Positions 56,898 through 63,727 of a stretch of DNA of 64,000 bases are shown piece by piece. The DNA is from Enterobacter cloacae complex sp. ECNIH7 (GTDB lineage: Bacteria; Pseudomonadota; Gammaproteobacteria; Enterobacterales; Enterobacteriaceae): NCBI RefSeq assembly GCF_002208095.1, contig NZ_CP017990.1, positions 2,232,001 through 2,296,000 on the forward strand. Reading direction: 5' to 3'. Positions within the stretch are counted from its first letter, which is position 1. Every line of letters begins with the position of its first letter. A program made the position numbers and the translations under genes. Below the pieces are notes generated by a model. The model saw only the letters and a program-made list of their open reading frames with translations. It had not been told where the DNA came from and did not search any database.

Positions 56898-57366
56898 CAT
56901 TCTCTTTAACGTAGGTTATCTTCCCTTTTGACAGGCGGGGAGCAGAAGACCGCATCCGACTTTAAGTTGGCTCTGCGATAATCGCTGCGCGGATAACTGA
57001 AGAACCAAGACATCATTGCTGAGGTCTGACACCCATTGTGGACAGGCGGAAACTCAAAGAGGTTGACCAGTGGTGTCTGAGGTTTGGGCTTTGAGATGAC
57101 CAGCAGGCTGGAGGAGACCCATTGTTGCTATGGCTTGACTAGAGTCCTCTTTGATGGATTGTGTTATCACAATTCCAATAAGAAACCTGTAGTTAGACTT
57201 CAGTAACACGATGCCCCAGACGATATCCACAAGGCGTCTTCCAGCATCGTGTCTTCCCAACTAAGGTCCTGACCCGGACCATCAAGTCTACTTGTATAGA
57301 AGCGCATGAGGCATCGCATGGAGTCGCTAGCAAACCAGTAGTCTGATGACTTCAAGTGTAGAACCG

Positions 57367-57389
57367 AATAAACCCTCACTGTAGAGAGA
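57367..57389 (+). promoter_or_regulatory. T3/T7-type phage RNA polymerase promoter P2
   Basis: AATAAACCCTCACTGTAG followed by AGAGA, with +1 at G57384, matches the 23-bp phage T3 consensus at 19 positions. It points at the KilA-N and capsid genes and has no bacterial -10/-35 look. It is exactly 600 bp from P1. The next strong hairpin in this direction is at 60638. Confidence 0.88.
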
Positions 57390-57708
57390 CCGGCTAGCCG
57401 CCTCTGAGCCTGATGCGTCAGGACATGCGGAAGCTCTCCCATACCAAGGCTAGCAAGACAGCCTCTGTCAGACCTCCAGCCCGTTAGCGTTCTCGTGTCT
57501 TCATTTTGACTTGAGTCTATCACCGCTCACCATCTGGTCGTCCTGACACGCTGTCGCACCTTCGTCTCTATGGTCATCGCAGACCACAACACAATTACCT
57601 CAAGTCATTCTGTTTGCGTCCTGTTGCCTGCTGGTCTCCCTTTACGTGGGGGCTTGAGTAGGTCAGTAGGGTGCGACTTCAGGGTGCAAACAAAAGGAGT
57701 ACACGTAA

Positions 57709-58194
57709 ATGTCTCAACAAGAATACACCATCCATATCTTCGGTCAGGACCTCACCAGTCAGGACGGATTGTTCCGACTGGATGAGATACGCCGGGTCGG
57801 TATCCAGATTGGTAAGGTAGAAGACACCGAGTCGACCATGGTTTACCGATTCGCCCGCACTAAAACAGGTCGCTACTTTATAACGCCGAAAAATGGCGGC
57901 ATAAAGAAAGTCGATATGGGTCGCCTCGGTACGTCATGGCTTGCTGACCCGGTAGCGGCTATCAAGTTTGGCGAGTGGCTGGACTTTGAGTACGGAATAG
58001 CTGTAGCGGATGCCTTTGTGTCTATGACCTCCAGTTCCACCGTACAGGCCGCTGTAACATCTTCGGATGACATCTCGCCGGACTCTAAGGCATTCATTAA
58101 GAAGCACACTGTATCGCACTACAGGGCTGGACAACTCGTCTCGAAAGAGGAGTTTGAGGAGCTACGTGTCGGTCGCTGTGAGTGGAGACTTTAA
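57709..58194 (+). CDS. KilA-N domain protein
   Basis: The 161-aa protein has a KilA-N DNA-binding domain in the first two thirds; the typical end is GTSWLADPVAAIKFGEWLDFEYGIAVADAF (residues about 74-103, in two parts). A short charged C-terminal tail follows. KilA-N proteins of phages act as regulators or antirepressors. AAAAGGAGT 8 bp before the ATG is a strong ribosome site. First gene after P2, so it would be made when a helper polymerase is present. It might regulate replication, excision or helper genes. Confidence 0.8.
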   Translation: MSQQEYTIHIFGQDLTSQDGLFRLDEIRRVGIQIGKVEDTESTMVYRFARTKTGRYFITPKNGGIKKVDMGRLGTSWLADPVAAIKFGEWLDFEYGIAVADAFVSMTSSSTVQAAVTSSDDISPDSKAFIKKHTVSHYRAGQLVSKEEFEELRVGRCEWRL

Positions 58195-58196
58195 CA

Positions 58197-58388
58197 ATGG
58201 CTATGATTGACCCACGCACACCTGAGGGCCGTTTAACCCTGCGTTACCGGGGTCTTCCCACTTCTATTCTATTGTCGATGCTTGGTGTGGATAAAGAGGC
58301 TACGAATGACCGACCATTTTATTCCCGTAATGAGCTAATAGAACAGTTGGTCATTCGCAATATGTCAGTTAACCGAGAAAGTAAGTAA
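58197..58388 (+). CDS. small protein of the KilA-N operon (63 aa)
   Basis: The 63-aa product reads MAMIDPRTPEGRLTLRYRGL at the N-terminus and has no family I recognise. ATG at 58197 is 2 bp after the KilA-N stop with GGAG 9 bp upstream, so I prefer it to the GTG at 58182. A short SAP-like or helix-turn-helix fold is possible (PTSILLSMLGVDKEA ... RNELIEQLVIRN). Its last 20 bp overlap the reverse-strand gene. Confidence 0.65.
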   Translation: MAMIDPRTPEGRLTLRYRGLPTSILLSMLGVDKEATNDRPFYSRNELIEQLVIRNMSVNRESK

Positions 58389-58677
58389 GAAATTCTCTGG
58401 TCACTGCGTCAGTAAATCCTACAAGGATTGCGATAGCTGAAGGAATTATATTAATTGCTGCAACAGAAAGTGATTTTATTATTCCTTGTCTTCTAGGTGA
58501 GTTTAATAAAACTGAAAAGATAAATACTGGAACGAATGCAAATAAAGCTACGGTGATTATACGTTCAAGCATATACAGTGTGTGCCAAGTTATCCCACCT
58601 GTTATATATCCAGCTCCGTATCCAACTGCATAGAAGCAGGCCAAGTAAAGCAATATGCTAATAGCTAATTTAGGCAT
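58369..58677 (-). CDS. small three-helix membrane protein, reverse strand
   Basis: The protein has 102 aa with three hydrophobic segments (AISILLYLACFYAVGYGAGYI; ITVALFAFVPVFIFSVLL; VAAINIIPSAIAILVGF). AGGA lies 7-8 bp before the ATG at 58677. It is AT-richer than the surrounding genes and opposes them, so it has its own promoter and is probably expressed from the integrated element by the host polymerase. Superinfection exclusion is a natural guess for such cargo, but nothing in the sequence proves it. Confidence 0.65.
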   Translation of the reverse strand: MPKLAISILLYLACFYAVGYGAGYITGGITWHTLYMLERIITVALFAFVPVFIFSVLLNSPRRQGIIKSLSVAAINIIPSAIAILVGFTDAVTREFLTYFLG

Positions 58678-58736
58678 GAAGCATTCCTGTGTGTCTTTGT
58701 AAAGGTGGTCGTAGATTAGCAAATAACCACATACCT

Positions 58737-58789
58737 ATTGATCGTTTGTTCCAATCATAGTGTCTTCAATTGATCGTTCAGAGTGATCA
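58737..58789. promoter_or_regulatory. ATTGATCGTT repeats, putative operator
   Basis: ATTGATCGTT occurs at 58737 and 58769, exactly 32 bp or three helical turns apart, followed by the palindrome TGATCA at 58784-58789. Three of the element's four GATC sites are here, upstream of both the membrane gene and the scaffold gene. A repressor operator or Dam-sensitive switch fits. Confidence 0.55.
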
Positions 58790-58923
58790 AACCTAACCGT
58801 TAGTAGCTCGCCTACTCACTACCCTATTTAAACCTTTTGAGAATGACCGATGCGGGGAGACCCGTAGGCATAACTGTGTCTGCGATACCGATAGTTCTCA
58901 CCTTCTCAAGAGGAGTACGAACA

Positions 58924-59415
58924 ATGTTATTCGACCAAAACGACTGGAAACTCCAAGTCACCGACATCGACCTTTACGCAAATACTTGCAAGCTGGACGG
59001 TGAGTCATACCCGTTATCACTGGCGTTAAAGACCCTGATTCCGGGCTACCTGTCTGGACTGTCTCCTACCAGCTCTGCGTCTATGGAGCTGCTGGAGGCC
59101 CTCGCTGAAGCTGGTGTGACGATTAGCAACTTCTTCAGTAACGACCTCCTTACATCCTACCAGCGTCGTCAGGTTAATAAGCAGCGTGAAGCAGAGCGCA
59201 TTGAGCGTGAGCAGCGTGTCCTTGCCGAGCGTATGGCAGAGATGCACATGACCGAAGAGGAACGCATTAAGGCTAACCAGAAGCGTGACCAGCAGAAGGC
59301 TGAACGTCAGGCCTATGGTGACTCTATCCGCAACGCTGTGTCTTCCACTGGTCGCTCACGAGCCTCGAAGCTGGTGGAGATTGAAGGCATGGACAACTGG
59401 ATGGACAGCTTGTAA
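58924..59415 (+). CDS. putative capsid scaffold or decoration protein
   Basis: The 163-aa protein has an acidic N-terminal half (FDQNDWKLQVTDIDLYANT) and a long, highly charged helix likely to be a coiled coil (residues about 85-135, NKQREAERIEREQRVLAERM). The tail ends EGMDNWMDSL. GAGGAG 8 bp upstream places the start at 58924. It lies immediately before the capsid-like gene, as scaffold gene 9 lies before capsid gene 10 in T7. The assignment rests on architecture and position; I see no direct sequence match to T7 gp9. Confidence 0.5.
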   Translation: MLFDQNDWKLQVTDIDLYANTCKLDGESYPLSLALKTLIPGYLSGLSPTSSASMELLEALAEAGVTISNFFSNDLLTSYQRRQVNKQREAERIEREQRVLAERMAEMHMTEEERIKANQKRDQQKAERQAYGDSIRNAVSSTGRSRASKLVEIEGMDNWMDSL

Positions 59416-59485
59416 TCACAGCCACATTCGGTCCCGGACTTTAAGCTGGGACCTCAAGTATTTGACTCAAAGGAGATTGATTATC

Positions 59486-60472
59486 ATGACAACTATTAAA
59501 GACGCTTTCCAGTTCGGCATTGAGCCAGCCCGTATCACCAACACTGACAACATTCAGGTCTCTGAGCAGGCCGCTACCGAGCCGCAAGTCTACGCGCTTC
59601 AGTTAGCTAAGACCGTCAAGGCTATGCTGAATGCAGCACTTCAGGACGCTGAGTCAAACATCCCCTTCCCGGTGGAACTGCTGCCGACCCGTAACAGCTT
59701 ACCGACCCCGATTATTGCTCATACGCTGGCTGACCGTTCTGTGGTCGTTCCGATTGGTGGTGGTAAGGCTCCTGCTGTAGTCAATGCTGCGGCTGGGACT
59801 GAGGTAACTGTCGAACCTATTGAGCAGGCAATCCTTGTCAGCTATCAAACCAAGCTCTGGGACGCTAAGACCCTTTCAGGCTTCACCACTGGCACACTTC
59901 AGCAAGACGCCCTGAACATCTGCGAGTCTGTCGTTCGGTCCATTAACTCCAAGATGGTTGACGTGCTGATGACCTCCCGTCTGGTGAAGACACACCATGA
60001 AGTCCCTGTGACTACTGGTAAGATGGTCGATTACGCAGAATCCCTGCTGGATGGACTGTATGCCTACACCGAGTCCTCTATGGGTGCTTCGCTGTCTGAC
60101 TACGGAATCCTGATGCACGAGGACGAGATTCGCGCTCTGGGTCGACTGGCTGCTTCTAAGGGCTTCGGTGGTGAAGACGCTATCAAGGATATGCTGGGGA
60201 CGGACATCGCCTACTATAACGGGTCTGACCGTGGGGCCTTTGTGCTGGCTAAACGGTTCACTGCGCTGAGTTTCGGTTGTCTGCGTACTGATGGTGAACA
60301 TATCAATGTGGTCCTGTCTCGTGATGGTAACTCTCAGTCTCATGACCTTGAGATTCGCGGTAAGGTTCACGTAGTCGCAGAACCAGCGGCGACAATCAAG
60401 ATGGGGACGGGCAGTGTTAACGCTCTGCTGTTTGTCGTACAGCGTCTCGTCTGGGACCGTGGTAATCCGTGA
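59486..60472 (+). CDS. HK97-fold major capsid-like protein
   Basis: The 328-aa protein follows the order of a HK97-type capsid protein: N-arm with amphipathic helix (TEPQVYALQLAKTVKAMLNA), E-loop-like strand region (RSVVVPIGGGKAPAVV), long spine helix (LQQDALNICESVVRSINSKM), and A-domain with GILMHEDEIRALGRL and DMLGTDIAYYNGSDRG. It closes with strands before AEPAATIKMG. The size is close to T7 gp10A (about 345 aa), but identity by eye is low. AAGGAG 7 bp upstream fixes the start at 59486. A DNA element of 6.7 kb that makes its own capsid could build a smaller shell or redirect packaging. Confidence 0.7.
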   Translation: MTTIKDAFQFGIEPARITNTDNIQVSEQAATEPQVYALQLAKTVKAMLNAALQDAESNIPFPVELLPTRNSLPTPIIAHTLADRSVVVPIGGGKAPAVVNAAAGTEVTVEPIEQAILVSYQTKLWDAKTLSGFTTGTLQQDALNICESVVRSINSKMVDVLMTSRLVKTHHEVPVTTGKMVDYAESLLDGLYAYTESSMGASLSDYGILMHEDEIRALGRLAASKGFGGEDAIKDMLGTDIAYYNGSDRGAFVLAKRFTALSFGCLRTDGEHINVVLSRDGNSQSHDLEIRGKVHVVAEPAATIKMGTGSVNALLFVVQRLVWDRGNP

Positions 60473-60630
60473 TTAAGACATCCATAAAGCCTGTAGCTGG
60501 TGGGCGGTATCACGCGACTATCTGGATGACCCGCAGAGTTTATAAGCGGCTGTGCTGGTCACTAGCTGAAGCTGAGCAATGGGTGAGACGTAAAGTCCCT
60601 ACTGTACAATCGTTCCAATCGCCACAATAA
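60469..60630 (+). CDS. 53-aa protein with integrase arm-domain look
   Basis: GTG overlaps the capsid stop (GTGA), suggesting translational coupling. The peptide, VIKTSIKPVAGGRYHATIW then a basic strand and SLAEAEQWVRRKV, has the beta-beta-beta-alpha pattern of integrase arm-binding or AP2-like DNA-binding domains. It could be a recombination directionality factor made late, when the element must leave the chromosome. Inferred from pattern only. Confidence 0.5.
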   Translation: MIKTSIKPVAGGRYHATIWMTRRVYKRLCWSLAEAEQWVRRKVPTVQSFQSPQ

Positions 60631-60637
60631 AACTATT

Positions 60638-60668
60638 GGTCAGGACCTCCGGGTCTTGGCCTTATTTC
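60638..60668 (+). terminator. terminator after the capsid operon
   Basis: GGTCAGGACC and GGTCTTGGCC form a 10-bp stem with two GU pairs and a UCCG (UNCG-type) loop, followed by TTATTTC. It sits 166 bp after the capsid stop, as T-phi follows gene 10 in T7. Confidence 0.7.
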
Positions 60669-60701
60669 TGGTATGGTAGTATATCAATGACAGGGGAGAC
60701 T

Positions 60702-60803
60702 ATGAGCCTGCATCAAGTCTATCTGGTGGTCTTCCTCGTCAAGCTGGGATTACTGGTCGTGCTGGTGGTCCGGGACCGCTGGTCAGGACGCTGGGTCCGA
60801 TGA
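60702..60803 (+). CDS. 33-aa single-helix membrane peptide
   Basis: ATG with GGGGAG 5 bp upstream opens a 33-codon frame, MSLHQVYLVVFLVKLGLLVV then a basic tail. One TM helix with a charged C-terminus resembles mini-holins or small membrane toxins. Position after the capsid operon, like lysis genes, supports a late role. Small-ORF prediction, so moderate certainty. Confidence 0.5.
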   Translation: MSLHQVYLVVFLVKLGLLVVLVVRDRWSGRWVR

Positions 60804-60973
60804 GTTTTTGACTGAAAAATGTGAGGACCCATATCACTCTTTAAGCAGACGACAGCTCCCCCATAGGCCCTGCTGAGAGTCCAACATACCGGGGTCGGAC
60901 GAATAGTCCCTCACCTTAGGCTGGTGGTTGAGACGCTCAATCAGCACCACAAGCACTGGAACTGGGGGCATCA

Positions 60974-61009
60974 CTGACACAAAGGCTGACACAAAGGCTG
61001 ACACAAAGT
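60974..61009. repeat. integrase arm-type sites, right side
   Basis: Three tandem 12-bp units, CTGACACAAAGG, CTGACACAAAGG and CTGACACAAAGT, start at 60974, 60986 and 60998. The decamer also occurs near attL. Between the 33-aa gene and these sites (60804-60973) I see nothing coding. Confidence 0.75.
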
Positions 61010-61062
61010 CTTGACTCAATGTAGGACCTCAGGTGTAATGCGGTCTCGCTTCAAGTCCTTGA

Positions 61063-61073
61063 AGTTCCAGATG
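61063..61073. repeat. attR core
   Basis: AGTTCCAGATG, identical to attL. CTTCAAGTCC at 61049-61058, just inside it, is the perfect reverse complement of GGACTTGAAG at 54418-54427 near attL. Confidence 0.88.
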
Positions 61074-62485
61074 AACTTAATCGGCACGTCCAGCTTATCT
61101 TTCCCACGCACGCCGTCGCGAAGGGCGGTCATCTCCGGTCCGCGGGCGATGGCGTCCGTCCAGCTGAAGCAGGAGATTTGCGTTTTGACCGGGTTATCCG
61201 GTATCGGCATACGTTCGATGGTAATGGTGTATGTCGACTCACGCGCGCCGCTGTTGCCGCCGCTAATCCCCACGTTTCCAGTCAGAATAGGCAGCATGGC
61301 GATGGCGCGGGACGTCAGCTCGCCGTTCGCCTGGCGCTGTGGTCCCCAGCCCTGGCAGATATAGGCCGGTTTCGCGGAGCCGATTTCCCGGGCCAGCTTG
61401 ATGATGCGATCCGCCGGAATGCCGGTGATGCGTGAGGCCCACTCCGGCGTTTTCGCCGTGCGGTCATCGCCCTGGCCGAGAATGTACGCTTTGTAGTGGC
61501 CGTTAGCGGGCGCGCTTTCCGGCAGCGTTTTTTCGTCGTAGCCAACGCAGTATTTGTCGAGAAAAGGCTGGTCGACCAGGTTTTCGTCGATCAAAACCCA
61601 GGCAATACCCGCCACCAGTGCGGCATCGGTACCCGGACGGATCGGGATCCATTCATCTTCGCGTCCGGCTGCCGTATCGGTATAGCGCGGGTCGATAACG
61701 ATCATTCGCGCGTTTGAGCGCTCGCGGGCCTGCTCCAGATAATAGGTAATCCCGCCGCCGCTCATGCGCGTTTCCGCCGGATTATTGCCGAACATCACCA
61801 CCAGTTTGCTGTTTTCAATATCAGAGGTGCTGTTCCCGTCGTTGCTGCCGTAGGTGTAGGGCATGGCGCAGGCGATTTGCGCCGTGCTGTAGGTGCCGTA
61901 GTGGCTCAGGAAACCGCCGTAGCAGTTCATCAGGCGCGCCACCAGCGAAGCGTAAGGGGAGGAGCGGGTGATATTGCCGCCGACAATCCCGGAGGAGTAG
62001 TTAATATACACCGCTTCGTTGCCGTATTTGCTGACCACGTTTTTCAGGCTGGCGGTGATGGCGTCCAGCGCTTCATCCCATGTGATGCGCTCGAACTTGC
62101 CTTCACCGCGTTTGCCCACGCGTTTCATCGGGTAGTTGAGACGGTCAGGGTGATTGATCCGACGGCGAATAGAACGCCCGCGCAGGCAGGCGCGCACCTG
62201 ATGGTTACCGTAAATATCTTCACCTGTGTTATCCGTTTCGACCCAGTACACTTCGTCGTCGCGGACGTGCAGACGCAGCGCGCAGCGGCTGCCGCAGTTG
62301 ACCGAGCAGGCGCCCCACACCACTTTATCTTCAACAGGCTGGACGGCGTTCTTCACCGCCGCGGCGGCGCTTTTTAAACCAAAAGGAAGCGAGATCCCAC
62401 CGGCGGCCAGCGCCAGAGACCCTATTGCCGTAGATTTCACGAGAGTTCGACGGCTAATCCCGCCGTGATGTTCAGTATCGGACAT
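61063..62485 (-). pseudogene. ynfE: 5' part of split ynfE-type molybdoenzyme gene
   Basis: About 474 residues of a DMSO-reductase-family catalytic subunit: twin-arginine leader SRRTLVKSTAIGSLALAAGG, an Fe-S cluster segment (CSVNCGSRCALRL ... RACLRGRS), and the Mo-bisMGD domain up to VPIKFIW. The frame then enters the element and stops at 61016 after a dozen foreign residues. E. coli YnfE is Tat-exported and linked to selenate/DMSO-type reduction. The product as it stands lacks the C-terminal third and cannot be active. Paralogue assignment to ynfE rather than ynfF is by position. Confidence 0.9.
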
Positions 62486-62580
62486 GGCTCACCCCATCAT
62501 TATAATTACGTATTATTTTTCCCGAAATGATAACCGGGCTAATGATGGGGTGAGTGTTACTGATTTGGGGGTATTAAATC

Positions 62581-62594
62581 TTAATCCTTATCAA
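62581..62594 (-). promoter_or_regulatory. FNR box upstream of ynfE
   Basis: On the reverse strand TTGATAAGGATTAA differs from the FNR consensus TTGAT-N4-ATCAA at one position. It lies about 96 bp before the ynfE start. E. coli ynfE is FNR-activated under anaerobiosis. Confidence 0.6.
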
Positions 62595-62616
62595 ATCAAA
62601 GGGGATTGAGGGTAAA

Positions 62617-62883
62617 TTACTGCGCTTCAGCAGCCCCGTTGCCTGAACGGGTGTACAAAATTTTAAAGGTGTCGTTGGCGCAGTGGCCTACCACCTGCGT
62701 GCCCGCCTGGTCGGCCTGATCGTTCGGCACAATGCTCAGCGTAAAACCTGATTCAGGCACACCGTTGTTGATAATTTTCTGCTGAATGTCGCTTTTCACG
62801 CGCTCGCAGGAATCCGGTGCCGCCAGCGCGGCCGTTGAGGCACTCATTAACAGCAGGGCGGTAATCCAGGGTAACCGTTTCAT
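62617..62883 (-). CDS. ynfD: DUF1161 periplasmic protein YnfD
   Basis: The 88-aa exported protein has a signal peptide ending ALAA and a DUF1161 body (PDSCERVKSDIQQKIINNGVPESGFTLSIVP) with two Cys that may form a disulfide. It matches E. coli YnfD. AGGAG lies upstream of the ATG. Function unknown. Confidence 0.9.
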   Translation of the reverse strand: MKRLPWITALLLMSASTAALAAPDSCERVKSDIQQKIINNGVPESGFTLSIVPNDQADQAGTQVVGHCANDTFKILYTRSGNGAAEAQ

Positions 62884-62987
62884 CTGTAGCTCCTTTTCTC
62901 TGTGTAGAGATTAATTTTAGCAGGCTTCGTGTAAACAACTGTATTTGCTAATATGATTGGGAATAATCTCCCTGTACGGTAATAAAT

Positions 62988-63698
62988 GTGAAGAAATACG
63001 CAGCGATAACGCTACTGGCAGCAACACTGGTGGGGTGCGACAACAGCTCCGCGCCGCTGTCGTTTACGCCCGAAATGGCGAGTTTCTCGAACGAATTTGA
63101 TTTTGATCCGCTGCGCGGCCCGGTGAAAGACTTTACCCAGACGCTGTTCAACGAGAAGGGCGAAGTGTCCAAACGGGTCACCGGCACCGTGTCTACGGAA
63201 GGGTGTTTCGATACCCTGGAGCTGCACGACCTGGAGGCCAATACCGGCGTGGCGCTGGTGCTGGATGCCAATTACTACCTTGATGCAGAAACCCAGCAGC
63301 GAAAAGTGAAGCTGCAGGGGAAATGCCAGCTGGCCGAACTGCCGTCAGCCGGGATAACCTGGGATACCGACGACAACGGTTTTGTGGTGGCGGCGCACGG
63401 CAAAGAGATGGAAGTGAAGTATCGCTACGATGCGGACGGCTACCCGCTGGGCAAAACCACCGTCTCCGGGGATCAGCACCTGTCCGTCCAGTCGACGCCG
63501 TCTAAAGACGTTCGCAAAAGAATGGATTACTCGGCGGTGAGCATGTTGAATGATAAGCCGCTGGGCAACGTGAAGCAGAGCTGCGATTACGATCGACACA
63601 ATAATCCGGTGAGCTGCGACCTGACGATCACGGACGATAGCGTCAAACCTGCCGTTGAGCGCAAATACACCATAAAAAACACGATTGAATACTACTGA
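62988..63698 (+). CDS. ynfC: UPF0257 lipoprotein YnfC
   Basis: The 236-aa lipoprotein (GTG start, lipobox TLVGC) has the UPF0257 sequence (SAPLSFTPEMASFSNEFDFDPLRGPVKDF in part). It matches E. coli YnfC. Divergent from ynfD, convergent with speG. Function unknown. Confidence 0.9.
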   Translation: MKKYAAITLLAATLVGCDNSSAPLSFTPEMASFSNEFDFDPLRGPVKDFTQTLFNEKGEVSKRVTGTVSTEGCFDTLELHDLEANTGVALVLDANYYLDAETQQRKVKLQGKCQLAELPSAGITWDTDDNGFVVAAHGKEMEVKYRYDADGYPLGKTTVSGDQHLSVQSTPSKDVRKRMDYSAVSMLNDKPLGNVKQSCDYDRHNNPVSCDLTITDDSVKPAVERKYTIKNTIEYY

Positions 63699-63705
63699 GA
63701 ATAAA

Positions 63706-63727
63706 ACCGCGCAGGTTACTGCGCGGT
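63706..63727. terminator. bidirectional hairpin between ynfC and speG
   Basis: ACCGCGCAG and CTGCGCGGT form a 9-bp stem with a 4-nt loop. It overlaps the last codons of speG. Confidence 0.65.

Larger units (their letters stand above)
56790..57708. other. long non-coding region, possible replication/packaging region or untranslated RNA
   Basis: No ORF with a credible ribosome site lies here. It begins right after P1 and contains P2 at 57367-57389. GTCTCAGGC (56822-56830) and GCCTGAGAC (56889-56897) form a 9-bp stem; inside it GCGGA and TCCGC form a second one. The palindrome CGGCTAGCCG at 57391-57400 sits at +8 of the P2 transcript. In T7, tandem promoters next to AT-rich DNA serve as the primary replication origin, and a satellite without replication genes needs such an origin and a packaging signal. 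That role is inference. Confidence 0.5.
54383..61073. mobile_element. 6.68-kb integrative element, proposed satellite of T7-like phages
   Basis: The element is bounded by AGTTCCAGATG at both ends, and removing one copy with the DNA between restores the ynfE frame exactly. Order: integrase, HEPN-like gene, 1-kb non-coding region with two T3/T7-type promoters, KilA-N gene, 63-aa gene, reverse-strand membrane gene, scaffold-like gene, capsid-like gene, 53-aa gene, hairpin, 33-aa membrane peptide, integrase arm sites. No replication, terminase, portal or tail gene is present. GATC occurs only four times. A defective T7-like prophage is the main alternative, but tight gene packing, intact ribosome sites, intact att sites and absence of gene fragments favour a functional satellite. 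Confidence 0.85.

Noticed and set aside
57200-57523. Reverse-strand open frames (107 and 68 codons) in the non-coding part of the element
   Set aside because: No ribosome site, a GTG start in poor context, and the longer frame overlaps promoter P2 and its start point.
58808-58830. ACTCACTA before the scaffold gene as a T7-type promoter
   Set aside because: The eight core bases match, but the initiation region (TATAGGG) and the upstream part are absent.
60834-61019. Reverse-strand 61-codon frame near attR
   Set aside because: It is a translation of the tandem arm repeats (FVSAFVSAFVS) from a TTG with no ribosome site.
54383-61073. Reading the element as a decayed T7-like prophage
   Set aside because: No fragments of polymerase, replication, portal, tail or lysis genes remain, all genes have intact ribosome sites, and both att cores are perfect. 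It stays as the main alternative.
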